DNA of 64,000 bases from Rhodoferax sp. TS-BS-61-7. GTDB taxonomy: Bacteria; Pseudomonadota; Gammaproteobacteria; Burkholderiales; Burkholderiaceae_C. The stretch covers positions 186,001-250,000 of the forward strand of contig NZ_PTQY01000006.1 of NCBI RefSeq assembly GCF_002943465.1, given 5' to 3'. Each line of letters opens with the position of its first letter. Within the stretch, counting starts at the first letter, position 1. Both the position numbers and the translations under genes were made by a program. Below, one piece after another: positions 41,520-50,342 of the stretch. The notes beneath the pieces are model-generated. The model saw only the letters and a list, made by a program, of their open reading frames with translations. It had not been told where the DNA came from and ran no database searches.

Positions 41520-42782
41520 TTATTTGCCCGCGGCCGATGCGGCAGCGGCAGGGGCGGATGCAGCGGCACCGGGTGCGCCGGCGGCGGCAGGCGCAGCGCC
41601 TGTCCAGGGCACCGGCTTCACGGGGGCGCCGGGCACCATCATTTTCTGGAAGCCGTCCACGATGACCTGGTCGCCTTCTTTCAGGCCATCCAAAATCACC
41701 CACTGGTTGTTCTGCGCGTTGCCCACCTTCACGGGGCGGGGGCCGGGTTTGCCATCGGCACCCACCACCAGCACGGTGTCGCCCTGGTTGGTGCGGGTCA
41801 CGGCTTGCTGGGGCAGCAAGATGCCGGAAGGCAGCTCGGCCTGCGACAGGCGCACACGCACGTACTGGCCGGGCAGCAGCAGGCCGTCGGTGTTGGGCAC
41901 CTCGGCGCGCAGCGTGATCTGGCCGCTGGTGGCGTCCACCGTCAGGTCGCTGAACAGCAGCTTGCCGGGTTTGGCCAGCTCGGTGCCGTCTTCCAGCACC
42001 ACACGCACGGGCACCGATCCATCGCCGGCGGCGCGCAATTGTTTGGAGGCAATGGCTTTGCGCAGGCGCAGCACGTCGGTGCTGCTTTGGGTGAAGTTCA
42101 CGTACACCGAGGCGGTTTGCTGGATGGTGGCCAGCGCGGTGGTATCGGCAGCGCCGACCAGGGCACCTTCGGTCACGGAGGACTGGCCGATGCGGCCGGA
42201 AATCGGGGCGGTGATGGTGGCGTAGGCCAGGTTGATGCGTGCAGTTTCCACCGCCGCTTTGGCCACGCCCACATCGGCTTCTGCCTGGCGCTGGGTGGTT
42301 TGCAGGGTCGTGAATTCTTGTTTGCTGATGGCGTTGGCGTCTGCCAAAGGCTTGTTGCGCTCCACCTGTGCGGTGGCTTGGGCCAGGGTGGCCTGGGCCT
42401 TCACGACGGTGGCTTGGGCGCTTTCAAAGGTGGCGCGGTAGGGGCCGGAATCCAGTTGGTACAGCACTTGGCCGGCTTTGACCTCGCTGCCTTCGCGGAA
42501 CAGGCGTTGCAGCACCACACCGTTCACACGGGCGCGCACTTGCGCCACGCGCTGGGCGCTCACGCGGCCGGGCAGCTCGGACTGCAGGGCCACGGACTGG
42601 GAGGCCACGGTGACCACGCCCACTTCTGCCGGGGGCATGCCACCGCCAGCACCACCGGCGCCGGGGGCGCCGTCTTTGGCACCGCAAGCGACCAGGGCAA
42701 CGGCCAATGGAATGGCCAGCATGGCCACGCGGCCGGTAGAGGTAAAGGGCGCACGGCCCTGGGTCTGACGGAACAGCGACAT
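41520..42782 (-). CDS. acrA: RND efflux periplasmic adaptor lipoprotein (AcrA/MexA type)
   Basis: The product is 420 residues from the ATG at 42782, preceded by AAGGGAAATCTGT. The lipobox ends LVAC (Cys33), followed by a Gly/Ala-rich linker. The barrel-sandwich (VRARVNGVVLQRLFREGSEV and YQLDSGPYRATFESAQATVV), an alpha-hairpin, and a late PISGRIGQSSVTEGALV are typical of the AcrA family. The Ala/Pro-rich tail is unusually long. It is the first gene of the pump operon and divergent from the TetR gene. Confidence 0.93.
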   Translation of the reverse strand: MSLFRQTQGRAPFTSTGRVAMLAIPLAVALVACGAKDGAPGAGGAGGGMPPAEVGVVTVASQSVALQSELPGRVSAQRVAQVRARVNGVVLQRLFREGSEVKAGQVLYQLDSGPYRATFESAQATVVKAQATLAQATAQVERNKPLADANAISKQEFTTLQTTQRQAEADVGVAKAAVETARINLAYATITAPISGRIGQSSVTEGALVGAADTTALATIQQTASVYVNFTQSSTDVLRLRKAIASKQLRAAGDGSVPVRVVLEDGTELAKPGKLLFSDLTVDATSGQITLRAEVPNTDGLLLPGQYVRVRLSQAELPSGILLPQQAVTRTNQGDTVLVVGADGKPGPRPVKVGNAQNNQWVILDGLKEGDQVIVDGFQKMMVPGAPVKPVPWTGAAPAAAGAPGAAASAPAAAASAAGK

Positions 42783-42904
42783 ACAGATTTCCCTTGTGAC
42801 AAAGGTAGTTGGGGAGGCAATCGGGGGAGGGGCTTGCCGGCGATTTGATCTAGGGCAAACCCTCAATAAAAACAGAACCATACCGCGGCAATGGGGTTTA
42901 GTAT

Positions 42905-42926
42905 ACATACATGCACGAATGTATGT
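42905..42926. promoter_or_regulatory. AcrR/TtgR-type operator
   Basis: A perfect inverted repeat ACATACAT-N6-ATGTATGT sits in the divergent gap between the pump operon and the TetR gene. It closely matches the known AcrR operator core (TACATACAT...ATGTATGTA). It overlaps a TATACT -10-like box for the pump operon at 42900-42905 (minus strand), consistent with repression of the pump and of the regulator itself. Confidence 0.8.
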
Positions 42927-42970
42927 TTGAAAAAAACTACAATATCCCCACATTCCTATGAGGTCAAACC

Positions 42971-43606
42971 ATGGCCCGCAAAACCAAAGAAGACGCCCTA
43001 GCCACCCGCGAATTGATTCTGGACGCTGCTGAACGTGTGTTTCACCAGCGCGGGGTGTCGCGCACGTCTTTGCAAGAAATTGCCAAGGACGCGGGGCTGA
43101 CGCGCGGCGCCATTTACTGGCACTTTGAGAACAAGGGCGAGCTGTTCCACGCCATGATGGAACGGGTGACCCTGCCCATGATGGCGCGCATGACCGAAAT
43201 GGGGCCCGCCGACGAGGAGCAGCCGCTGGACAAGATCCGCCGCAACACGCTCTCGGCCCTGCAGCAGATTGCCCACAACGACCAGGTGCGCCGCGTGTTT
43301 GAGATTGCGACGCAGAAGGTGGAGTACGTGGACGAGCTGCAAAGCATGCGCGAGCGCCACATCGCCGGGCGCAACGACTGTATTGACGACATGCACCGCC
43401 TGATGGAGCTGGCGCGCGACAAGGGGCATGTGCGCACCGACATGGACCTGCGCCACGCCACGCTGGGCCTGTTTGCGCTGATTGGCGGGCTCAAGTTCAA
43501 CTGGTTGCTGTCGCCCGGTGCCTTCGACCTGGAGGCCGTGGGCCTGGCCACGCTGGACGCCTACTTGCACGGCCTGGCTCCAAAACCGACGCCAGCCCCG
43601 CGCTGA
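42971..43606 (+). CDS. TetR-family repressor of the efflux operon (AcrR/TtgR-like)
   Basis: The 211-residue regulator starts MARKTKEDALATRELILDAA. The HTH (about residues 28-52) is RTSLQEIAKDAGLTRGAIYW, followed by HFENKGELFHAM. The all-helical C-terminal drug-binding domain matches the TetR_C_2 type of AcrR/TtgR (RVFEIATQKVEYVDEL). It is divergent from the pump and shares its AcrR-type operator, so it is expected to release the pump operon when bound by the exported compound. Confidence 0.93.
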   Translation: MARKTKEDALATRELILDAAERVFHQRGVSRTSLQEIAKDAGLTRGAIYWHFENKGELFHAMMERVTLPMMARMTEMGPADEEQPLDKIRRNTLSALQQIAHNDQVRRVFEIATQKVEYVDELQSMRERHIAGRNDCIDDMHRLMELARDKGHVRTDMDLRHATLGLFALIGGLKFNWLLSPGAFDLEAVGLATLDAYLHGLAPKPTPAPR

Positions 43607-43666
43607 GTTGCTCCTGTTTTAGGAGCTGCTTGCGCAATATCCACAGGGGCTAGGGCCCTATTTCCT
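43607..43666 (+). repeat. palindromic repeat copy 6
   Basis: TTGCTCCTGTTTTAGGAGC, then TGCTTGCGCAATATCCACAG, then GGGCTAGGGCCCTATTTCC. It begins directly after the TetR stop and overlaps the stop of the convergent MmyB-type regulator, so it fills the whole gap and may terminate both. Confidence 0.88.
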
Positions 43667-44474
43667 TATAAAACTGCTGCAGCACCGCCGCGGTGTTGGC
43701 ATCCGCTGGCAAAAAGGTTTCGAGCGCCAGTTCCTGCAGCGTGATGTCCATGGGCGAGCCAAAAATCGTCACCGTGCTGATGAAGTTGAGCTGGCCGTGT
43801 GCCGTGTCCAGCTGAAACGGCATCACCACGCCCCGCGTTTCGCCCTGCAGGTGGGCGCGGTCCGGGCCGTGGCTGGCGCCATAACCTTGCAACTCGTCGA
43901 ACAGCGCCTGCAGCGTGGCGTCGCCGGTGCTGTGGATCTGCTGGCGCAGGCGTTCAAACAGGTGGTGTTTCCACTGCCCCAGGTTGGCAATGCGCGGCGC
44001 CAGGCCCTCGGGGTGCAGGCTCAGGCGCAGCACGTTCACCGGGGGCTGCAGCAGCGCGGGCGCAATGTTGTTCAGAAACACCGGCACCAGGCGGTTGGCG
44101 CTCACCATGTTCCAGTGCCGGTCCATGGCCAGCGCGGGGTAGGGCTCGTGGCAGCGCAAGATCAGCTCCACCGCGGCGCGTGCCTCGGCCATGTCGGGGT
44201 GGTCCAGCGGGCGTTCGCGGTACATGGCGGCGTAACCCGCGCTGGTGAGCAGCTGGTTGCGCTCGCGCAGCGGCACCTCCAGCCGCTCGGCCAGGCGCAG
44301 CACCATCTCACGGCTGGGCACCGAGCGGTCGGTTTCCAGAAAACTCATGTGCCGCGTGGAGATGTCGGCCTGGCTTGAGAGCTCTTGCTGGCTCAGGCGG
44401 CGGTGCTGGCGCCAGTGCCGCAGGCGTTGGCCAAAGCTGGTGGGGGCAGAGGAGGGGCCGGTGTGGGTGTGCAT
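43650..44474 (-). CDS. XRE-family regulator with MmyB-like ligand-binding domain
   Basis: The product is 274 residues from the ATG at 44474 (MHTHTGPSSAPTSFGQRLRH). The Xre HTH (residues about 14-70) is RHWRQHRRLSQQELSSQADI, then STRHMSFLETDRSVPSREM. The C-terminal MLTR/MmyB domain has MDRHWNMVSANR and LNFISTVTIFGSPMDITLQE. MmyB-type regulators bind fatty-acid-like ligands. It is divergent from a small membrane-protein gene, its likely target. Confidence 0.9.
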   Translation of the reverse strand: MHTHTGPSSAPTSFGQRLRHWRQHRRLSQQELSSQADISTRHMSFLETDRSVPSREMVLRLAERLEVPLRERNQLLTSAGYAAMYRERPLDHPDMAEARAAVELILRCHEPYPALAMDRHWNMVSANRLVPVFLNNIAPALLQPPVNVLRLSLHPEGLAPRIANLGQWKHHLFERLRQQIHSTGDATLQALFDELQGYGASHGPDRAHLQGETRGVVMPFQLDTAHGQLNFISTVTIFGSPMDITLQELALETFLPADANTAAVLQQFYKEIGP

Positions 44475-44594
44475 GGCGGCATGGTAGCGCCGGCCCGTGC
44501 CCTTGTGGTGTGGCGCGCATGACCTGCGAGGTAATGGCTTTGCCGCGCCGCGCGCCGCACCATCGGGGCTTCTTTTAACCACCAGGAGTTTTGT

Positions 44595-44987
44595 ATGTCC
44601 GCTGTTGCTGCTTTCACTTCCCCCGCAGGTATTCGCCGTGTGTTGTGGCTGGACGCCATCACCGGTGCTGGTTCGGCCGCACTGTCACTCGTTGCGCCGG
44701 GCCTGGTGTCGCAGACGCTGGGGGCGCCGGTGGCGCTGGTGCAGGGCTCGGCCTGGGCGGTGCTGGCGTTTGTCGGGTTGATTGCCTGGCTGCTGGCCCA
44801 GCGCCCTTTGCCACTGGCCGGGGTGCGTTTGCTGGGTCTGGGCAATGCCGGTTGGGTGCTGGCTAGCGTGTGGCTGGCGTTGGCGGGTGGCGTGGGGCTC
44901 AATGCGCTGGGGGTGGCCTATGTGTTGGCCCAGGCGGGTCTGGTGGCGGTGCTGGCGGCGCTGCAGTTGCAAGCCTCGCGCAGCTAG
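44595..44987 (+). CDS. four-helix membrane protein, unknown function
   Basis: The 130-residue product starts at the ATG at 44595 after an ACCAGGAG ribosome-binding site. Four hydrophobic helices are evident (SAALSLVAPGLVSQTLGAPV, WAVLAFVGLIAWLLAQ, LLGLGNAGWVLASVWLALAG and VAYVLAQAGLVAVLAALQL). I recognise no family. It is divergent from the MmyB-type regulator and probably controlled by it. Confidence 0.75.
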   Translation: MSAVAAFTSPAGIRRVLWLDAITGAGSAALSLVAPGLVSQTLGAPVALVQGSAWAVLAFVGLIAWLLAQRPLPLAGVRLLGLGNAGWVLASVWLALAGGVGLNALGVAYVLAQAGLVAVLAALQLQASRS

Positions 44988-44990
44988 GTC

Positions 44991-45047
44991 GCTATTAATT
45001 CAGGAGCTGTTCGCGCAGTATTTACGGGGGCTAGAGGCACTTTTTAC
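44991..45047 (+). repeat. palindromic repeat copy 7
   Basis: GCTATTAATTCAGGAGC, then TGTTCGCGCAGTATTTACG, then GGGGCTAGAGGCAC. It lies between the membrane protein and the convergent AsmA-like gene, whose TAA stop is at its end. The palindromic stem is degenerate here (GCTATT against AGGAGC). Confidence 0.85.
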
Positions 45048-45748
45048 TTGAAAAAATCCTTGATCGCGTTGCCGGCTTTGTCCAGCGCGCCGCCCACGGA
45101 TTTCGCCAGTGCGCCCATGTTCACCGAGCTGAGCAGGCGTTTCTCCACCGCGTTGGTGATCTCCAGGCCCAGCTCGCCGGGCGTGAGGCCGCCCTTGGCC
45201 TTGCCCAGGTCGCGCAGGGCAATGTCGGGCAGGGCCACGGTCACCGTTTGCCCGTTGAGAAAGCTGGCGCTCACCTGGGCCTTGGCGCCGCGGATGACAA
45301 ACTCCTGCACGATCAGCTTCTTGCCTGGCCCGCTGCTAGTGGACGGGCCCAGGTACTGCGCAATGTTTTTTTGGATGGCGTCAAAATTGGTCATGGTGTC
45401 GCCCTTTTCGTAAATCACCTCGGGCGCAATCACGGCGACTTTTTTGACCAGCACCACCTCCTTGGTGAGCGAGGCCACATCCACCTCCAGCTCAATGGTG
45501 TCGGCCTTTACCGCGTAGGGCGTTTTGAAACCCGAGGGGTTACCCACCACCAGCCCTTTGAGCATGCCATGCCCGTCCGCCGCCTTGAGCTTGACCGCCG
45601 CCACCTGAACGGTGGCACCGGTCATGCTGCTGCCGTACTTGCGGATGGCCGACTGCACCAAACCATCCAGATTGCCCAGCAACCAAAAGGCACCACCGGC
45701 GACCAGCAGCACAAACAGGGCGGCGAGGGCGAGCAGGGACTTTTTCAT
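45044..45748 (-). CDS. AsmA/DUF748-like exported protein, unknown function
   Basis: The product is 234 residues from the ATG at 45748 (MKKSLLALAALFVLLVAGGA). It has a single N-terminal membrane anchor or signal, then a beta-rich domain with repeated patterns VQVAAVKLKAADGHGMLKGL and ADTIELEVDVASLTKEVVLV, as in AsmA-like or DUF748 envelope proteins. Function unknown; an envelope lipid-transport or scaffold role would be in keeping with relatives. The start is five bases after the stop of the Cys-rich gene, so the two are cotranscribed. Confidence 0.8.
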   Translation of the reverse strand: MKKSLLALAALFVLLVAGGAFWLLGNLDGLVQSAIRKYGSSMTGATVQVAAVKLKAADGHGMLKGLVVGNPSGFKTPYAVKADTIELEVDVASLTKEVVLVKKVAVIAPEVIYEKGDTMTNFDAIQKNIAQYLGPSTSSGPGKKLIVQEFVIRGAKAQVSASFLNGQTVTVALPDIALRDLGKAKGGLTPGELGLEITNAVEKRLLSSVNMGALAKSVGGALDKAGNAIKDFFK

Positions 45749-45752
45749 GGGG

Positions 45753-45950
45753 TCAGCTCCGTTTGCGGGCCATTTCCATCCAGCAGGCACCGCAGCGCCA
45801 TCGGCCCGGGGACAACTCAATGCCACCCTCTGTGGGGCGTTCGTCCTGGCATTTGCCGGAGCAAAACCGGTAATGCACGGATACTTTTGGCGCGGGTAGC
45901 TGGTTCACATGGGCTTCACTGGCTAAATCAGGCGGAAAAATCGGTGGCAT
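45753..45950 (-). CDS. small Cys-rich (zinc-ribbon-like) protein
   Basis: The 65-residue product has four cysteines in two pairs, CSGKC and CGAC, separated by about 22 residues, with RWRCGACWMEMARKRS at the end. This is the pattern of a small zinc ribbon, though the spacing is not one I can assign. It sits immediately before the AsmA-like gene. Function unknown. Confidence 0.65.
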   Translation of the reverse strand: MPPIFPPDLASEAHVNQLPAPKVSVHYRFCSGKCQDERPTEGGIELSPGRWRCGACWMEMARKRS

Positions 45951-46062
45951 CCAGAACGACCTTATTGTGGTTGGCGCGAGCCCTCATCCTATCTCCAGTG
46001 CGTGACGGCCCCAGTTGCTGAGGCAAACCCCGCCTGATTTTGGGCGTCCGGCAAGCCCGGCC

Positions 46063-48279
46063 TCAGGCCGCCTCCATCGAAATCGCCACGCCGCCCAACA
46101 CCGCGTTCCCCGACAACGGGTCGCGCAGCTGGTCGTCCAGCAGGGCGTTGATGTTGGCGCCGGGGCGCTCGGCCGCTACCGACAGCTGGGCGCCGGGCAG
46201 GTTGTGGCCCCAGCCGTGCGGTAGGCTCACCACGCCGGGCATCATCTGGTCGCTGATGTGGACCTGGGCCTGCACACTGCGCGTGCCGTTGCGCAGCGTG
46301 GCCATGGCGCCGTCGGTCACACCATGGCGGGCCGCGTCATCCGGGTGGACCAGGGCGGTGCAGCGGAACGGGCCTTTGGCCAGCGTGGGCAGGTTGTGCA
46401 TCCAGCTGTTGTTGGTGCGCACATCGCGCCGACCGATGATGACCAAATCGGGCGCTGGCCGGCTTAGATCCTGCGCGGCGCGCTGCAAATCTTGTAGCAA
46501 CAAGGTCGGTGCCAGTTCCACCTTGCCGCTTGGTGTGCGCAGCATTTCGGGGATACGGGGCTGCAGCTCGCCCAGGTCTATGCCACCGCTGTCGCCAGCT
46601 GCCATCACCTTGGCCAGGTTCAGCCCTTCCGGCTTCTGACCGAACTGGTCGCCATACGGGCCGCTGCGCAGTGCAACTTCCAGCGTGCGCTGCGGGCCAC
46701 GCAGGCCTTGGGTGGCTGCCACGATGGCGGCCGCATGCGGGCCAAACATGCGCTGGGCATCTTCTTCAAACTGGGCGTCGTCCAGTGCATCTGCATCCGC
46801 CTGCGCGCCTTTGCCTTGGACGATTGCGGCGATCTTCAGCAGCGTTTGCCATTCGTCCGGCTGGCCTTCGGGGCGCGGCAGCACCGGCGGGCTGTAGCGC
46901 GCATGGTTGCGCCAGGACAGCTGGGGGAAGGCCACGTCGTAGTGCAGGTCTTCCAGCGGCGAGAGGCCGGGCAGGATTACGTCGGCATGGCGCGTGGTTT
47001 CGTTGAGGTAAATGTCTAGGCTCACCATGAAGTCCAACTGCTCCAGTGCGGCCGACAGGCGCGGGCCGTTGGGGCTAGAGAGCACGGGGTTGGTGGCCAC
47101 GGTGATGAGGGCACGGATTTGCCCCTCACCCGGCGTTTCAATTTCTTCGGCCAGGCAGGTGATGGGCAGCTCGCCATAGACCTCGGGCGCGCCGCTCACG
47201 CGGGCGTGGTGCCGGCCCGTGCTCACGCCTTTGCCTACACCCGGTTTACCCGCGGTGTTGCTGGCAAACGCGGCGGACTTGGCAAACAACATGCCGCCTT
47301 CCATGTCCAGATGGCCGGTCAGCGTGTTGAGCACATCCACCAGCCAACTCGCCAGCGTGCCGTACTCCTGCGTGCAGGTGCCAATGCGCGCGTACACCGC
47401 GGCGCGTGGCGTGTGGGCCAACTGGCGTGCCAGTGCGCGGATGGTGTCGGCCCCCATGCCGCAACGAGCGGCCACGGCCTCGGGGGTGAAGGGGGCAATG
47501 GCGGTCTTGACCTCGTCCGTGCCATTGACCCACTGCGCCACCCGGCCCAGCGTCACCAAGCCTTCTGCAAACAGGGTGTGCACCATGGCGGCCAGCAAAA
47601 ACACGTCGGCGCCGGGGCGGATGAAATGGTGCGTGTCGGCGATGGCTGCGGTCTCGGTGCGGCGCGGGTCGATCACGATGAGCTGGCCACCACGCGCCTG
47701 CAGCGCCTTGGCTTTGCCCTTGAAGTCGGGCACGGTCCACATGCTGCCGTTGCTGGCCAGCGGGTTGGCGCCAATCACCAGCATCAGGTCGGTGCGGCTG
47801 ATGTCGGGCAGGGCGGTGGACAACCAGTGGCCAAACATCAACCCGCTGGCCAGCTGTTTGGGCATCTGGTCCAGCGTGGAGGCCGAAAACACATTCTTGG
47901 TACCCAGCGCACGCGCCAGCTTGCCAAAGTAGGTGAGCAGGCCAATCTTGTGCGCCGACGGGTTGCCCACGGCCACGCTGGTGGCGTTGCGCCCGTGCGC
48001 CGCAATGAGGGGCGGCAGGCGTTTCTCGATCTCGGCAAAAGCCTCCTCCCAGGTGGCTTCCACGTGCACGCCGCCTCTCTTGATGCGTGGGGTGCGCAGG
48101 CGGTCCGGGTCTTCGTGCAGGTCTTTGAGGGCAATCGCCTTGGGGCAGATGTAGCCGCGGCTCAGCACATCGGCTTCGTGCCCGCGGATGCTGACGACCT
48201 GCTGGTCGCGCACCTTGATCTCCAGGCCGCAGCAGGCCTCGCACAGGGGGCAAATACGGTGGTGGGTGGTCTCGCTCAT
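46063..48279 (-). CDS. molybdopterin oxidoreductase, catalytic subunit, partners absent
   Basis: The product is 738 residues from the ATG at 48279. The N-terminal 4Fe-4S motif has Cys10, Cys13, Cys16/17 (CPLCEACC) and Cys45 (GYICPK). The molybdopterin and C-terminal molydop-binding domains follow (LVIGANPLASNGSMW, IVIDPRRTETAAIADTHHFI, VIIGRRDVRTNNSWMHN, VSLPHGWGHN). The usual metal-ligand position of formate dehydrogenases or nitrate reductases shows no Cys or Sec in LASGLMFGHWLS. There is no signal peptide and no electron-transfer partner gene beside it, so substrate and location are unclear. Confidence 0.88.
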   Translation of the reverse strand: MSETTHHRICPLCEACCGLEIKVRDQQVVSIRGHEADVLSRGYICPKAIALKDLHEDPDRLRTPRIKRGGVHVEATWEEAFAEIEKRLPPLIAAHGRNATSVAVGNPSAHKIGLLTYFGKLARALGTKNVFSASTLDQMPKQLASGLMFGHWLSTALPDISRTDLMLVIGANPLASNGSMWTVPDFKGKAKALQARGGQLIVIDPRRTETAAIADTHHFIRPGADVFLLAAMVHTLFAEGLVTLGRVAQWVNGTDEVKTAIAPFTPEAVAARCGMGADTIRALARQLAHTPRAAVYARIGTCTQEYGTLASWLVDVLNTLTGHLDMEGGMLFAKSAAFASNTAGKPGVGKGVSTGRHHARVSGAPEVYGELPITCLAEEIETPGEGQIRALITVATNPVLSSPNGPRLSAALEQLDFMVSLDIYLNETTRHADVILPGLSPLEDLHYDVAFPQLSWRNHARYSPPVLPRPEGQPDEWQTLLKIAAIVQGKGAQADADALDDAQFEEDAQRMFGPHAAAIVAATQGLRGPQRTLEVALRSGPYGDQFGQKPEGLNLAKVMAAGDSGGIDLGELQPRIPEMLRTPSGKVELAPTLLLQDLQRAAQDLSRPAPDLVIIGRRDVRTNNSWMHNLPTLAKGPFRCTALVHPDDAARHGVTDGAMATLRNGTRSVQAQVHISDQMMPGVVSLPHGWGHNLPGAQLSVAAERPGANINALLDDQLRDPLSGNAVLGGVAISMEAA

Positions 48280-48375
48280 GGGGGGCCTCTGGGGTTGGTC
48301 GCGTTGCTGCGGCATTTACGCATGGCACTGGCCCGCTGTCGATAACGCAGGCGACAAGGCGCCTCCGCACAAACC

Positions 48376-50337
48376 CTAGTTCACAGCGCAGCGGTGGGTG
48401 CGCACCAGCGGCAAGTGCAGCGTGAAGGTGCTGCCCTGCGGGCCCGATTCCCAGCTGACGCGCCCACCCACGGTCTGGGCCCGGCGCTGCTGGTTGTGCA
48501 GGCCACGCCCACCGGGTTTGGCCAGGGCGGCGGCCACGTCAAAGCCCTGGCCGTTGTCCGCAATCACCACCTGCACCGCGTCGCCCTGGCGCGCCGTGTG
48601 CACGCGGATGGTGGTGGCGCGTGTGTGGCGCAGGATGTTGGCAATGCTCTCCTGCACGATACGCAGAATGTGCAGCGCGCTGGACGGGTCCAGCCACGTC
48701 AGCGTGGGTAGCTCCTGCACCTGCCAGTCCAATTGGATGCCGGTACCCTCCAGCCGCGGCTCCAGCCGAAAGCGCAGTGTGGCCAGCAAGAGCAGCAGGT
48801 CGGCCTCTACCGGCTCCATGGAGTCGATGGTCAGTTTGAGGTCGTCCAGGCAGTCCTTGAGGATGTGCGAAATCCGGGCGTCGCTCAGACCGCCGTGCTC
48901 CACCGAACGGATGGCGCTGATCAGCGTGGAGCCCAGGCCGTCGTGCATGTCCTGCATGAGGCGCTGCCGCTCCCGGCTCAGGGTTTGCTGCAGCTCCACC
49001 TCGCGCAGGCGCTGGTGGCTCTGCTCCAGCTCGGCCTCACGGGCCTGCAGCCGGTCTGCCAGGTTGGCGTTGAGCTCTTCCACCGCGCTGATGGCGTGGG
49101 TGTAGCGCCGGTACATGAGCCCGCCGAAGACGAGAAAGGTGACCGCGTTGGCGTAGGCACCGAAGTACAGGCTTTCGGGGCTGACGAAGTTGTTTTGCAG
49201 CAGCCAGTCCGACAGGCCAAACAGGATGCAGGCGACAAAACCGCTGGCCACCAGCCGCCCTTCGCGCGAGGTGCGCCAGGCTGTCACCCCGCCGACCAGC
49301 GCGACGATGGTGCCCATGCTGCCCGCCAGTGCGTAGACCAGGGGGGTGACCTTGGCAGTGTTGGGCAATACGGCCAAGGCCGGCAGTGTTAACACGCCCA
49401 CCAACAGCGTGGCACCCAGCACACCGCGGTTCAACCAGCGCTGCGGGCGGCCATGCACCATGCGCAGAAAAAAGTGCACCGTCACCACCAGCCAGAACAG
49501 GGAGTTAACCGTCAGCCAGGCAAACCAGTCGTTGCTCACGGGCCGGTCCACATAAAAATGCAGGCTGCGTAAAAAGGAGGTGGCGGCCAGGGCAAAAAAC
49601 AGCAGGTAGCCGCTCTCGTGCCGGCGCCGCAGCCACACAAAAAGTGCAAACACGCCCACTGCCAAAAATGCCGCGCTGAGCAGGGCCGGCAGTTCCAGCT
49701 GCAGCCAATGGCGCAGGTCATGGCGCCCGCGCAGTGCCGCTTCGGGGCCTAGCCAGAGCGAAGACACCGCGACCTGGGTTTTGGCCGCATGTTCCACGCG
49801 TAGCAAGATCTCGTGCACCGGCTGGCTGCTGGTGTGTGTATCCAGCACCCCCCACAAAGGGGTGCGCGTGCTGTTCCACAAGGGGCCCTGCGCCTGGGCG
49901 CGGTGCACCAGGCGGCCATTGAGGTACACGGCAATGGTGCCGTCGGTCTTGATGCGCGCGCCGTACAGGGCCAGCACCCCTTCTGGGGCGGGCTGCGGCG
50001 GCACGGCCACACGCAACCAGGTCACGCGTGCCGCGGGTGGGGCTGCCGCGCTGCCTGCCTGGCCCAACAGGGCAATCGGCAGTGCCAGGGGCAGGGCCAC
50101 GGGCTGCCAGTGGGGCGCCAAGGTGCTGCTGTCTTGGGTGGCAGGGGGGGCGCTGAAAGCCGGGGCCTCTTGCACCTGCCAGTCTGCCTGGGTGAGGTGC
50201 AGGGCGGCATTTGCAGGGTTGGGTGTTGTGCCTTCTGCGGTGGCAGACAGCCAGGCGCTGGCGGCCACGGCCGCGGCCACTAAAAGGGCAAACAACACAT
50301 AGACGAGGCGGTGGCGGGTGGCCATGTGTGTGCCCAT
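48376..50337 (-). CDS. NarX/DesK-type sensor histidine kinase, 7TM-like
   Basis: The 653-residue protein has an N-terminal signal or anchor, a periplasmic sensor-like beta domain (about 80-180) and several membrane helices in the 7TMR-DISM style (residues about 205-395). The HisKA_3 box is SRERQRLMQDMHDGLGSTLI, followed by a HATPase_c domain with IVQESIANILRHTRA and VVIADNGQGFDVAA. Alternative ATG at 50325. It lies five bases downstream of the NarL-type regulator gene with which it forms a two-component system. Confidence 0.9.
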   Translation of the reverse strand: MGTHMATRHRLVYVLFALLVAAAVAASAWLSATAEGTTPNPANAALHLTQADWQVQEAPAFSAPPATQDSSTLAPHWQPVALPLALPIALLGQAGSAAAPPAARVTWLRVAVPPQPAPEGVLALYGARIKTDGTIAVYLNGRLVHRAQAQGPLWNSTRTPLWGVLDTHTSSQPVHEILLRVEHAAKTQVAVSSLWLGPEAALRGRHDLRHWLQLELPALLSAAFLAVGVFALFVWLRRRHESGYLLFFALAATSFLRSLHFYVDRPVSNDWFAWLTVNSLFWLVVTVHFFLRMVHGRPQRWLNRGVLGATLLVGVLTLPALAVLPNTAKVTPLVYALAGSMGTIVALVGGVTAWRTSREGRLVASGFVACILFGLSDWLLQNNFVSPESLYFGAYANAVTFLVFGGLMYRRYTHAISAVEELNANLADRLQAREAELEQSHQRLREVELQQTLSRERQRLMQDMHDGLGSTLISAIRSVEHGGLSDARISHILKDCLDDLKLTIDSMEPVEADLLLLLATLRFRLEPRLEGTGIQLDWQVQELPTLTWLDPSSALHILRIVQESIANILRHTRATTIRVHTARQGDAVQVVIADNGQGFDVAAALAKPGGRGLHNQQRRAQTVGGRVSWESGPQGSTFTLHLPLVRTHRCAVN

Positions 50338-50342
50338 TCGCC

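Noticed and set aside
41175..42848. Plus-strand frame of about 550 codons opposite acrA and the start of acrB
   Set aside because: It is a Gly/His-rich shadow spanning two real genes, with no recognisable domain.
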